Both the position numbers and the translations under genes were made by a program. Below, in pieces: positions 54,567 to 63,015 of a DNA stretch of 64,000 nt (its first letter is position 1; every line of letters begins with the position of its first letter). The notes under the pieces are model-generated. The model was not told where the DNA came from and searched no databases. It saw nothing but the letters and a program-made list of their open reading frames with translations. The stretch is from Oceanicaulis sp. (GTDB taxonomy: Bacteria > Pseudomonadota > Alphaproteobacteria > Caulobacterales > Maricaulaceae): assembly GCA_040112665.1 (NCBI GenBank), contig CP157796.1, positions 1,118,813 to 1,182,812 of the forward strand, in the 5' to 3' direction.

Positions 54567-56876
54567 ATGACCATCCGCATCACGGCCGCTGCGGCGGCGG
54601 CGCTGTTCGCGTCAGGCTGCATCCATCTTCAGGGGCGCGACGGCGCAGACGGCGCGGACGGTCCCGATCACGCGGCCGCGCCGCAATACAGCGCCGAGAT
54701 CCTGCGCGACGCCTACGGCGTGCCGCGCGTGGTCGCGCCGGACTGGGCGGGGCTGGGCTACGGCTCGGGCTATGCGGCGGCGCAGGACAATCTCTGCCTC
54801 ATCGCGGAGCGCGCCATCACCGTGCGCGGCGAACGCGCGGCGTTCCTCGGCGCGGGCGAGAACGACGCGAACATCGCCAGCGACCTCTTCCATCGCGCGC
54901 GGGCCGATGAGGCGACCATCACCGCGATCCTGAACGGGCCGGCGGGGTCGATCGACACGCCCAGCGAGACGGCGCGCGATTACATCGCCGGCTTCGCGGC
55001 CGGGGTGAACCGTGTGATCGCCGAGGGCGGCACGAACGATCCGGCGTGTGCGGGGGCGGACTGGGTCCGGCCGGTCAGCGAAACCGACATCTGGTTGGGC
55101 GCGCTGACCCTGCCTTTCGGAAACCCGATCGAGGCGATCGCGGCGGCCCGTCCGCCGGAAGGCGGCATGGCCAGCCTCAGCGAAGCGCGCGTCGAGGACA
55201 TGCTGGCCGAGCGCGACGGCATGGGCTCGAACGCCTACGCCATCGGCAGGGACGCCACGCGCGGGCAGGCCCGGGCGGTGTTGCTGGGCAATCCGCACTA
55301 TCCCTGGAACGGCGCGCTGCGCTTTTACCGGATCGGCCTGACCATTCCCGGCGAGGTGGACGTGGTCGGCGCCGGGCTGATCACCACGCCTTTCGTCGGC
55401 ATCGGCCACACCGAGACCATCGCCTGGACGCACACCGTCTCCACCGCGCGCCGCTTCGGGTATTTCGAGCTGACCCTCGATCCCGAAGACCCGACCCGCT
55501 ACCGCGTGGGCGACGAGTGGCGGGACATGACCGAGCGGCGGTTCGAGATCGAGGTCGCCGGCGGAGAGCCCGTGACCCGCTCGGTCTACGCCACCGAGTT
55601 CGGCCCGGTGATCGCCACCGAACGCCTGCCCTGGACGGCCGAGCGCGCCTACGCCTTCGCCGCGCCGTCTTCAGGCTTGCGGATCATCGATCAGTACATC
55701 GCGATCTACGCGGCGCAGGACGTTCCCGAGCTGCACGGCGCGCTGGCGCGCTACCAGGCGACCGCGTTCAACACCATGGCGGTCGATTCCGGCGGTCTGG
55801 CGTTTTACGGCGATATGGGCCTTGTCCCGAACGTCTCGGCCGAACTCGCCGAAGCGTGCTCGGCCAGCGAGACCGCGATGGGATTCTGGGCCGCTGCGCG
55901 CATTCCGGTGCTCGACGCGTCGAACCCCGATTGCCGCTGGGCGGACGCTGACGACGCGGTTCAGCCCGGCGTGTTCGGCCCGTCCGGCGCGCCCCATCTC
56001 ATCCGCACCGACTATATCGCCCAGTCCAACGACTCCCCCTGGCTGACCAATCCGGAAAGCCCGATCACCGGTCTCAGCCCGATCTGGGGCGATGAAGCCA
56101 CCCCGCGCAGCCTGCGCACGCGCCTGGCGCTCGATCAGATCCGCGACCGGCTGAGCGGCGCGGACGGGCTCGGCGAACCCGGTTTCGACATCGGGACGGT
56201 GCAGGCGATCATGTACGCGAACCGCCATTACGGCGGGGAGCTTCTGCGCGACGACGCGGTGACCGCATGCCGCGCGGCCGGCGCTCCCGAGCTCGAACCG
56301 CTGTGCGCGGCCTTCGAGGGCTGGGACCTCAAAGCGAACCGCGACAGCACCGGGGCGCACGCCTTCTCGCTCTTCCTCCTGAACGGCGGAGCGGGGGCGC
56401 TGACCGGCGATTTCGACCCGGCCCGCGCGATCGACACGCCGACCGCGCTCGATGCGTCCAGCCCGGCGGTGCTCGACGCCCTGCGGACCACCGCAGGCCA
56501 GCTCGCCGCGCTCCAGATCGCGCCGGACGCGGCGCTGGGAACCGTCTTCGGCGAGACCCGCGGCGAACGTGTGATCCCGCTTCACGGCGGACCGGCGGGG
56601 ACGGGCGTCTTCAACATGATGATCCCCAAGGACCCGGTCCCCGGTGCGGGCTGGACGGCCATGCAGCACGGCTCGAGCTGGATCATGACGGTGCAGTTCG
56701 GTTCAGGCGGCGTGCGCAGCGAAGGCGTGCTCACCTACTCGCAATCCACCGATCCGAATTCGGCCCATTACGGAGATCAGACCGAGCTGTTCTCGGAAAA
56801 AGGCTGGGCGCCGATCCATCATGATCTCGACGCGGCGCGCGCGGCGGCGGTGTCGGTGATCGAAGTGGGGGAGTAG
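54567..56876 (+). CDS. Penicillin-acylase-family Ntn hydrolase, lipoprotein
   Basis: A 769-residue protein. It starts with a lipoprotein signal (lipobox ASGC at about residue 18) and a short collagen-like GRDGADGADGPD. The alpha chain has AEILRDAYGVPRVVAPDWAGLGYGSGYAAAQDNLCL. The autocatalytic nucleophile Ser is in DGMGSNAYAIGRDATR, followed by LLGNPHYPW and IGHTETIAWTHTV. The family cleaves amide bonds of penicillins, acyl-homoserine lactones or other acylated amines; the substrate is not readable. It is divergent from the act operon. Confidence 0.88.
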   Translation: MTIRITAAAAAALFASGCIHLQGRDGADGADGPDHAAAPQYSAEILRDAYGVPRVVAPDWAGLGYGSGYAAAQDNLCLIAERAITVRGERAAFLGAGENDANIASDLFHRARADEATITAILNGPAGSIDTPSETARDYIAGFAAGVNRVIAEGGTNDPACAGADWVRPVSETDIWLGALTLPFGNPIEAIAAARPPEGGMASLSEARVEDMLAERDGMGSNAYAIGRDATRGQARAVLLGNPHYPWNGALRFYRIGLTIPGEVDVVGAGLITTPFVGIGHTETIAWTHTVSTARRFGYFELTLDPEDPTRYRVGDEWRDMTERRFEIEVAGGEPVTRSVYATEFGPVIATERLPWTAERAYAFAAPSSGLRIIDQYIAIYAAQDVPELHGALARYQATAFNTMAVDSGGLAFYGDMGLVPNVSAELAEACSASETAMGFWAAARIPVLDASNPDCRWADADDAVQPGVFGPSGAPHLIRTDYIAQSNDSPWLTNPESPITGLSPIWGDEATPRSLRTRLALDQIRDRLSGADGLGEPGFDIGTVQAIMYANRHYGGELLRDDAVTACRAAGAPELEPLCAAFEGWDLKANRDSTGAHAFSLFLLNGGAGALTGDFDPARAIDTPTALDASSPAVLDALRTTAGQLAALQIAPDAALGTVFGETRGERVIPLHGGPAGTGVFNMMIPKDPVPGAGWTAMQHGSSWIMTVQFGSGGVRSEGVLTYSQSTDPNSAHYGDQTELFSEKGWAPIHHDLDAARAAAVSVIEVGE

Positions 56877-56898
56877 GGAGTCCGGTTTTCGGCCACCG

Positions 56899-57240
56899 GC
56901 GCTCGACGATCCCTTCCAGGGCCTGCCGGCCCGTTCGCCGCCTTCAATCGATCCCCGGATCGATTGATGCGCTACGCGCAACGGCGCTCACCCCCGCCCC
57001 CGGCCTTCGGCCGGACCCTCCCCGTCAAGGGGAGGGAAGGAGGTCCGGCGCACTAGGGAGCGGAAGCCGATCGCCGAGAGAAAATTCCCTCCCCCTTTGC
57101 GGGGAGGGTGGGCCGGCGCGTAGCGCCGGGCCGGGTGGGGGAGCGCCGAGCTTTCAGGAGACAGCGCTCTACGATCCGTTCCAGGGCCTGCCGGCCCGTT
57201 CGCCGCCTTCAATCGATCCACCGGATCGATTGATGCGCTA
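56899..57240. repeat. Direct duplication of a 76-bp segment
   Basis: The segment 56899-56974 (starting GCGCTCGACGATC, ending GATTGATGCGCTA) recurs at 57164-57240 with four differences. The shared part includes CCAGGGCCTGCCGGCCCG and the small palindrome ATCGATCC-GGATCGAT. Between the copies lies the repeat pair 56988-57147. The second copy holds the IS481 target. Together they fill the 361-base gene-free stretch 56877-57237. Confidence 0.85.
56988..57147. repeat. Palindromic C-rich repeat pair
   Basis: Two inverted arms of the family described at 20218: 56988-57045 (CACCCCCGCCCCCGGCCTTC onward, ending with GGGGAGGG) and 57085-57147 (CCCTCCCCCTTTGCGGGGAG onward, ending GGGTGGGGGAGC). They face each other across 40 bases. 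Confidence 0.8.
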
Positions 57241-58188
57241 GGTGTGATGTCTCACGACGTTGTTCAGGTCTGAGAGCGCCTGGAGCGGCGTGCGTCGATT
57301 GAGAGCGTAGTGCCTTCGGCAGGTGTTGTAACGCCGGATCCAGTTCGGCAGGTCTTCGCGCCTTGCCTCGGCTGAGGGGAAGGGTGCGGCGTAGGCCCAT
57401 TCTCTCAGCATGGACTGGATGAAGCGCTCGGCCTTGCCGTTGGTCTTCGGCGTGTAAGGCCGGGTGCGGATATGGCGCAGGCCCAGCCGGCGCACGGTGC
57501 GGGCGAAGAGCTTTGAGACATAGGCCGAGCCGTTGTCGCTCATCACCCGCTCCACGCCGACGCCCTGATCGCGATACCATCGCACTGCGCGCACCAGGAA
57601 GCCTGCTGCGCTGGCCCGGCGCTCGTCAGGCAGCACCTCGGCATAGGCCAGACGCGTGGCGTCGTCGATCGCGACATGGACGAAGTCCCAGCCCGCGCCT
57701 GTGTTGCGGTTGCCGGCGCGCACCTTGGTGATGCGGTGGCCGGGCCGGGCGAACCGGCCCAGCTTCTTGATGTCGATATGGATCAGCTCGCCAGGCCGGT
57801 CGCGCTGATAGCGCCGCACCGGCTCGGTCGGCCCCAGCCGGGCGAGCCGCGACAGGCCCGCCTCGGCCAGCCAGCGCGCCACGCTGGAGCGGGCCAGGCG
57901 CAGCGCTTCGGCGATCTGCTCGCCGGTCATCTTGAAGGTCCGCCGCATCAGCAGCGCCGCCTCGCGATAGCGCGGCGCGACCGCGCGCGGCGAGCGAAGC
58001 GGGCGGCTCGACCGGTTCGCCAGCCCCGCCTCGCCCTCCGCCCTGAAGCGAGAGAGCCACTTGAAAACCGTGCGCGGCGAAACGCCGAACGCCGCCGCGA
58101 TCTCACGCACCGGCACGCCCGCTTCGCGCCGAGCCACCATCGAGGCTCGCGCATACCGCGTCGTTCTGGCATTGATATGACTGTTCAT
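57238..58188 (-). CDS. IS481-family transposase
   Basis: A 316-residue DDE transposase. The N-terminal helix-turn-helix is REAGVPVREIAAAFGVSPRTVFKWLSRFRAEGEAGLANRSSRP; a second is MTGEQIAEALRLARSSVARWLAEAGL. The catalytic residues are Asp in IHIDIKKLGRF, Asp in VMSDNGSAYVS and Glu in FIQSMLREWAY. The last sense codon and the TAG stop fall outside the element: the stop is read from the complement of the CTAG target (57238-57240). Confidence 0.94.
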   Translation of the reverse strand: MNSHINARTTRYARASMVARREAGVPVREIAAAFGVSPRTVFKWLSRFRAEGEAGLANRSSRPLRSPRAVAPRYREAALLMRRTFKMTGEQIAEALRLARSSVARWLAEAGLSRLARLGPTEPVRRYQRDRPGELIHIDIKKLGRFARPGHRITKVRAGNRNTGAGWDFVHVAIDDATRLAYAEVLPDERRASAAGFLVRAVRWYRDQGVGVERVMSDNGSAYVSKLFARTVRRLGLRHIRTRPYTPKTNGKAERFIQSMLREWAYAAPFPSAEARREDLPNWIRRYNTCRRHYALNRRTPLQALSDLNNVVRHHT

Positions 58189-58272
58189 CCGGGCTCCCCC
58201 TGTCAGCTAGCTGTCTCGCAACAACCAGCTTCAGGCGGTCAGTCCGGATGAACAACCTTATGAGAGATCACA
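57243..58272 (-). mobile_element. Intact IS481-family insertion sequence
   Basis: A 1030-base element. The ends are imperfect inverted repeats starting TGTGAT-TCTCA and including GTTGTTCA at both sides. A perfect 6-base target duplication, GCTAGG, lies at 57237-57242 and 58273-58278. The NCTAGN target is the known preference of Bordetella IS481. It carries one transposase gene and appears recent and complete. The host site is the second copy of the 76-bp duplicated segment. Confidence 0.93.
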
Positions 58273-58288
58273 GCTAGGCGCACCGGCG

Positions 58289-58342
58289 CTCACCCCCACC
58301 CCCGCCCTTCGGGCAGACCCTCCCCATCAAGGGGAGGGAGTG
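58289..58342. repeat. Palindromic C-rich repeat, unit upstream of the DUF559 gene
   Basis: CTCACCCCCACCCCCGCCC and CCCTCCCCATCAAGGGGAGG, one unit in the orientation of 58782-58834. It lies just beyond the IS right target duplication and 33 bases before the DUF559 start. Confidence 0.8.
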
Positions 58343-58375
58343 GCGCGGGCGAGTATATCGCTATAAATTCCCCTC

Positions 58376-58759
58376 ATGGGCGTATCGCGTGCACGATCTT
58401 TGCGGAAGCGGCTCACCCAGCCCGAGGCGTTCGTCTGGTCGAGACTGAAGCACCTGCGCGCCGAAGGAATCCGCGTCCGGCGGCAGGCGCAGATCGGACC
58501 GTATGTCGTGGACTTCGCCTGTCACACGGCCCGAGTGGTGATCGAACTCGACGGCGGCGGTCACAACGAGCCCGCCCAGCAGCAGCGAGACCGGCGGCGT
58601 GACGCCTGGCTGGCCGCGAACGGCTACGAGGTCCTGCGGATCTGGAACCGCGATCTCTACATCGATCACGACGGCGCGTTCGATCAGATGTTCGATCTGC
58701 TTCGTGAGCGTCACCGCATGGTCTCGTATCTCGATCGCGGCGAACCGGGTGAAGGCTGA
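58376..58759 (+). CDS. DUF559 (Vsr-like endonuclease fold) protein
   Basis: A 127-residue protein: ARSLRKRLTQPEAFVWSRLK, then GIRVRRQAQIGPYVVDFACHTARVVIELDGGGHN and VLRIWNRDLYID. The strands with YVVDF and VVIELDGGGH hold the Asp and Glu residues of the Vsr/PD-(D/E)xK nuclease fold predicted for DUF559. A real nuclease activity is not established for the family. The gene sits alone between two repeat units in the same orientation (58289 and 58782). Confidence 0.88.
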   Translation: MGVSRARSLRKRLTQPEAFVWSRLKHLRAEGIRVRRQAQIGPYVVDFACHTARVVIELDGGGHNEPAQQQRDRRRDAWLAANGYEVLRIWNRDLYIDHDGAFDQMFDLLRERHRMVSYLDRGEPGEG

Positions 58760-58781
58760 AAGCCGTCGGCGCCCTACGATC

Positions 58782-59025
58782 CTCACCCCACCCGTCCGCT
58801 ACGCGGACACCCTCCCCATCAAGGGGAGGGAGTTGGGTTGGAGCTTTGTGTTCTGACATTTCCAAAATCACGGCGTCTTACTCCCTCCCCCTCTGTGGGG
58901 AGGGTGGATCGGCGCGAAGCGCCGAGACGGGTGGGGGAGCGCCGAGGATCCAGAACAATGGGCTCGACGGTCCCCACCCCACCCGCCCGCTTCGCGGGCA
59001 CCCTCCCCATCAAGGGGAGGGAGTG
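58782..59025. repeat. Cluster of three palindromic C-rich repeat units
   Basis: Units at 58782-58834 (forward), 58881-58943 (inverted) and 58972-59025 (forward). Forward units share CCCTCCCCATCAAGGGGAGG; the inverted one has CCTCCCCCTCTGTGGGGAGG. The variable part between the C-run and the stem is itself a hairpin (CCCGCTTCGCGGG in the last one). The cluster fills the 297-base gap between the DUF559 gene and the HEXXH protein gene. Confidence 0.85.
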
Positions 59026-59056
59026 GGGCAGGCGATCCTTTGTCGTCGGTAACCCT

Positions 59057-60670
59057 CTAAGGCGCGCCCCTCAGCACTTCGAGCATGCGGTCGCGGTTCA
59101 TCGCGAAGCCGCGGAACCAGTCCGGTTCGAGGCCGGAGCAGTGGGCGGCGGCGTCTTCGGGGCCGAGGCGGAAGCTGACCGTGCCGTCCGCCGCGCAGGC
59201 CCGGTCCATGGCCAGAAGCGCGCGTCCGGCCTCGACGGGCAGCTTGGCGCCTTCGATTGATGTGAGTTCGCTGGTGCCTTCGGGGCCCCGGCAGGCAGGC
59301 CCCAGTTCGATCACCACGCCTTCGTCGATCCACCAGCGGCCTGCGCCTTCAGGGCAGAGGGCGGAGACCACCCGGTCGGCCGCGACGCCGGCGAGATAGA
59401 CCGGGTCGGCGTCCGGCGCGGCGCTTTCCTCGCCCAGCCCCGCGGCGGAAAACAGCGCGAGCGTGCGGTTGCGTTTGCCCAGATCGGGACCTTCCAGCAC
59501 GTTCGTGCGCAGCGCCCGCATGGCGTCGGGACCGATGTGGGCGGCGAGGATGCGCAGGAAATCGACCGGCGTGGCCTGCCCTGCGCGGAAGGCGCGGTCG
59601 GCGACCATGTCTGCGGCGATCGCCTCGAAGCTCGAGCCGGCGGCCTGGGCGGCCGCGTCGGCGTAAAGCGCGATCAGCACGCCGCAATTATAGGCGAACG
59701 GGCCGGCCTCGTCAGAGCCTGACAGCCGCAGACGTCTGCGATCGAGCGCGGCCAGGCACGCGCCGGTGTGGCGCGCCGCGGCGTCGAGCACGACATCGGC
59801 GCCGGCGAGCTCGGTGCGCAGAAGCTGTTTCAGCGACAGGTATTCCGCCGCGCCCTCGATGATCCAGGGCTCGTGAAAATCGGGATGAAAGCGCGCCCGG
59901 CGGCCCAGCCAGATATGGGCGGCTTCGTGGCTGACCAGGCCTGCGAGCGTGGTGCGGTCGGCGTCCGCGCCGGGTTCGGCGAGCACGATCAGAAGATCCT
60001 CGCTGACCGCCGCGCCGCGTAGGCCGTTCCGCCCCGGCGCGCCGAACCGGCCCTCGGCGAGGATCAGATCGGGCGGCGCTTCCAGACGGCCGAATATCCG
60101 GCCGTAATCCTGCGCCGAGCGCCGCAGCATGGCCGAGAGCCGGTCCTCGGCGATGAGGTCGGTGGCCGCGCAGACCGGCCCGCGCTCAGGCGCGCGCATG
60201 GCGATGTAATCGGGCGCGGTCCCCGCCGGGGCGAGCGTCTGTCCGTTCGCGGTGACTGCGAGGGTCAGGTTCGCCCCGGTGACCGGATCGATGGGCTGGA
60301 CGGCGGAGAGGTCGACCCAGAGCCCGCATTCGCCCGCCTCGATCACCATGGGAAAGACCGCGCGCGGCCCTGATCCGGGCGACAGCCGCGCTCCGGCGGT
60401 CTGAAACCGGCAGTCCGGCCCGCAGCCGGCCGCGCCGCGCACGATCCGGGCGGCCGCACCGTCCAGCGTCACCGCGTGGCGCATGGGCGACAGCGGCGCA
60501 GCCAGGCGCAGCGTCCGTTGCGGCTGGGGAAAGCGCCAGACCACGCGCGCGCCGTCCTCTTCGGCGTGAAGCGTCATCGTGACGGGAGCGGTCGGCGCTG
60601 GCGCGCTCGCCGGCGCAGTCTGTGCGCCTGAAAGGCCCAGGGCGGCGGCGAGGAAGAGTCCGGTGATCAA
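59057..60670 (-). CDS. Secreted gluzincin-like metallopeptidase homologue
   Basis: A 537-residue protein with a signal peptide (ITGLFLAAALGLSGAQTAPA). In the centre it has the zinc motif HEAAH (LVSHEAAHIWLG) and, 26 residues on, EGAAEYLSL with the third ligand Glu, the pattern of gluzincins such as M1/M61. No further family is certain. The frame begins at TTG (60670) with GGGA seven bases upstream; no better ATG precedes the signal. Five or more cysteine pairs may form disulfides. Confidence 0.78.
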   Translation of the reverse strand: MITGLFLAAALGLSGAQTAPASAPAPTAPVTMTLHAEEDGARVVWRFPQPQRTLRLAAPLSPMRHAVTLDGAAARIVRGAAGCGPDCRFQTAGARLSPGSGPRAVFPMVIEAGECGLWVDLSAVQPIDPVTGANLTLAVTANGQTLAPAGTAPDYIAMRAPERGPVCAATDLIAEDRLSAMLRRSAQDYGRIFGRLEAPPDLILAEGRFGAPGRNGLRGAAVSEDLLIVLAEPGADADRTTLAGLVSHEAAHIWLGRRARFHPDFHEPWIIEGAAEYLSLKQLLRTELAGADVVLDAAARHTGACLAALDRRRLRLSGSDEAGPFAYNCGVLIALYADAAAQAAGSSFEAIAADMVADRAFRAGQATPVDFLRILAAHIGPDAMRALRTNVLEGPDLGKRNRTLALFSAAGLGEESAAPDADPVYLAGVAADRVVSALCPEGAGRWWIDEGVVIELGPACRGPEGTSELTSIEGAKLPVEAGRALLAMDRACAADGTVSFRLGPEDAAAHCSGLEPDWFRGFAMNRDRMLEVLRGAP

Positions 60671-60762
60671 TGCGGGTCCCAGCGGAGCGGCTCAAAGGCG
60701 AATGCGGCGAGGAAGCGCCTTGTTCCAGAACCGCTTGGCGAGAATGAGACGGGGTGTGCGGT

Positions 60763-62007
60763 TCAGCCCTCGTGGTTGCGGTCCTCCCGCTCTCCCGGCT
60801 CCGGTTTCAGCCCGTAGGGTTCGACCAGCTTCCAGACATGATCGGGGATCATGTTCTTCATGCGCGCAGGCTCCTGACGGCGCAGGTGCAGCACGGTCTC
60901 GGACGCTTTCATCTCCACTCGGGCGCGGGCGAATTCCAGCCCTCTGGGGCCGATCCTCGGCATCAGCCAGGCCACGAGCGGCCGCACCCAGTCGGGCATG
61001 CCGCGCAGGGGCAGGCCGCCGGCGGCGCGCTCGGTGTTGGCGATGAAGCCGGCGACGGAGGCTTTCCGCTTCCCCTTGTCGCCGGGCTCGGACAAAGCGA
61101 GCTCGTCGCCCAGCATCGAGACGAGCGCCTCGCCGGTCTCGTTGCGGACCAGCAGCCATTGCTCGCCCTCGCCGCCCATATACCCCACCGTGATGTCGGC
61201 CAGCACGTTGGTGTAATCGACACAGGTCCGGCAGGTGAGCGGGAAGAAGTCGGGCGGCAGTTTCGAGATCGGCAGCTTCAGAAAGGGGATCTCGCGCTTC
61301 GAGCCGTCCTCGAACCTCAGCTCGACCTGATAATCGGCGCGAAACTCGAGATAGGTGATTGTATCGGGCTGGTCGGACAACAGCGCCAGGAACTCGTGGA
61401 AGCGTTCCGTCGTGGTGTTGTCAGAACACGGCGTGCCGATGACGTAGAGCTTTTCAAGGCCGAGTTCGGCCTCCATGGCGCGCAGGGCGTAGACCTGACA
61501 GGGGATGCCGATCACAGCGACCCTTGAATAGCCGCGCTCGCGCACCGTTTCGGTCAGCGCGACCAGCGGCGCATAGCCCATGCGCATGCCGCGCACATGG
61601 GCCATGCCCTCCGCCTTCGTGACCAGCACGGGCACAGGTTTCCAGCGATCCTCGGGGTCGGGCGCCACGGTGAGCACCACGTCCACCGCGCCGCGTTCGA
61701 GCAGGGTTTCGGCGAGCCGGGTGGCGACGCCGGTCCATTGCGCGCCCTCGATCGGGGTCTTCAGGCGCGCGCGCACCATGCGGCGGAACGGGCCGAAATG
61801 AAGCTCGTCGGGCCGGTTCGGATCGCGGGTGCGGCCGTGGACCTGCTCTTCGAGGCGCGCATAATCGGGCTTGATGAACTGACACGCCGATCCGCACGCC
61901 TTGGGGTCTTCCATGCGCGAGACGCCGCAATCGGTGCAGAGCTTTCGCGGCTCGGGCTCGCGCAAGGGCGGGGCTTCGATCCCGGCATGGGCGCGGATGA
62001 GGTTCAT
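60763..62007 (-). CDS. bciB: BciB-type ferredoxin-dependent 8-vinyl (proto)chlorophyllide reductase
   Basis: A 414-residue Fe-S flavoprotein of the FrhB family. BciB reduces the 8-vinyl group of divinyl chlorophyllide or protochlorophyllide. The N-terminal cluster cysteines are at 24, 27, 38 and 42 (LCTDCGVSRMEDPKACGSAC). GRTRDPNRPDELHFGPFRRM, GAQWTGVATRLAETLLERG, VIGIPCQVYALRAMEAELGLEKLYVIGTPCSDN and LTCRTCVDYTNVLADITVGYMGG closely follow cyanobacterial Slr1923. ATGA overlap with the hydrolase gene. A related role (7-hydroxymethyl-chlorophyll reductase) is possible but less likely. Confidence 0.88.
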   Translation of the reverse strand: MNLIRAHAGIEAPPLREPEPRKLCTDCGVSRMEDPKACGSACQFIKPDYARLEEQVHGRTRDPNRPDELHFGPFRRMVRARLKTPIEGAQWTGVATRLAETLLERGAVDVVLTVAPDPEDRWKPVPVLVTKAEGMAHVRGMRMGYAPLVALTETVRERGYSRVAVIGIPCQVYALRAMEAELGLEKLYVIGTPCSDNTTTERFHEFLALLSDQPDTITYLEFRADYQVELRFEDGSKREIPFLKLPISKLPPDFFPLTCRTCVDYTNVLADITVGYMGGEGEQWLLVRNETGEALVSMLGDELALSEPGDKGKRKASVAGFIANTERAAGGLPLRGMPDWVRPLVAWLMPRIGPRGLEFARARVEMKASETVLHLRRQEPARMKNMIPDHVWKLVEPYGLKPEPGEREDRNHEG

Positions 62008-62945
62008 GGTTGCGCCTCCAGGCTTTGCAGGAAGGCTTCAAGCGGGACCAGCGACACCTCCGGCGCTTCTTCCTGGGGCAGATGACCGATCCCGGACAGC
62101 GCCTCGAGCCGGGCGTTCGGCAGGTGATCGAGATAGTCCTGCGCGTTCGAGATCGGGATCAGCCGGTCTTCTTCGCCCCAGAGCAGCAGGGTGGGAGCGG
62201 TGATCGTTTCAAGCCGCGGGCGGGGGTCTTCCAGCACGGTCTGTTCCATGCGCCGGATCAAAGCGAGCCGCGCGCCGGGCGCACGCAGAAGGTCGTGATA
62301 GCGCTTCACGGTCTCGGGGCTGAGCCGGGACGGATCGCCATAGCTCTGATCAAGGTTCATCTTCACCAGAAAGCGCGGCGTGACCGCCCGCATCGCATGG
62401 GTGACCGGGCCCACCTCAGGGGCCTTGCCGTACTCGAACCCCGCGCTCGCGAACCCGTCCGGCGCGATCAGCACCAGACCGGCCGTGCGCTCTGGATGGG
62501 CGGCGGCGAAGGACCAGGCGATCCGCCCGCCCACGGAGTTTCCGCCGATCACCGCCGCCTCGACGCCCAGCCGGTCCATCAACCCGGTCAGGATCTGGTG
62601 CAGCCGTTCGTCGTCATACCGCCCTGTGGGATCGGGCGGAGACAGCCCCGCGCCGGGCAGGTCGAAGCGGATCACGCGGTAGCGGTCAGACAGAGCCTGC
62701 GCCCACGCCTCGAAGGTGTGAAGGCTCGACCCGAAGCCGTGCATCAGGATCACCGCCGGCGCCGTCTCGGGACCGTCGACGCGGACATGAAGCCGGGCGC
62801 CCTCGACCTCGATCATGTCGGCGGAAGACCGCAGATAGGCCGCCTCCAGCCGGTCGCGCGGCAGGTCCGGCGTCCACAGCCAGACCAAAGCGCCCGCGAT
62901 GATGACGGCGAGCGCGACGGCGATGACGAGAAGCACCTTCATCAT
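62004..62945 (-). CDS. Membrane-anchored alpha/beta hydrolase
   Basis: A 313-residue protein with one N-terminal membrane helix (VLLVIAVALAVIIAGALVWLW), then an alpha/beta hydrolase fold: oxyanion loop VILMHGFGSSLHTFE, FDLPGAGLS, nucleophile Ser in VIGGNSVGGRIAW, Asp in LLLWGEEDRLIP and His in LSGIGHLPQEE. It is coupled to bciB (ATGA). It could be a BchO-like factor or a chlorophyll-ester hydrolase; that is inference. The ATG at 62945 is used, since the longer frame to 63110 crosses into the divergent LPOR gene. Confidence 0.85.
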   Translation of the reverse strand: MMKVLLVIAVALAVIIAGALVWLWTPDLPRDRLEAAYLRSSADMIEVEGARLHVRVDGPETAPAVILMHGFGSSLHTFEAWAQALSDRYRVIRFDLPGAGLSPPDPTGRYDDERLHQILTGLMDRLGVEAAVIGGNSVGGRIAWSFAAAHPERTAGLVLIAPDGFASAGFEYGKAPEVGPVTHAMRAVTPRFLVKMNLDQSYGDPSRLSPETVKRYHDLLRAPGARLALIRRMEQTVLEDPRPRLETITAPTLLLWGEEDRLIPISNAQDYLDHLPNARLEALSGIGHLPQEEAPEVSLVPLEAFLQSLEAQP

Positions 62946-63015
62946 GACGAACCCGACGAGCCTCTCCCCCGCGTCTATCCGCCTCGCGCGCGGCCGGACT
63001 TGAGCCTCGCGTAAA

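Noticed and set aside
56988..59025. Possible CRISPR array in the repeat-rich stretch
   Set aside because: Units occur in both orientations, spacing is irregular and the variable parts are self-complementary hairpins, not spacers; no cas gene is present.
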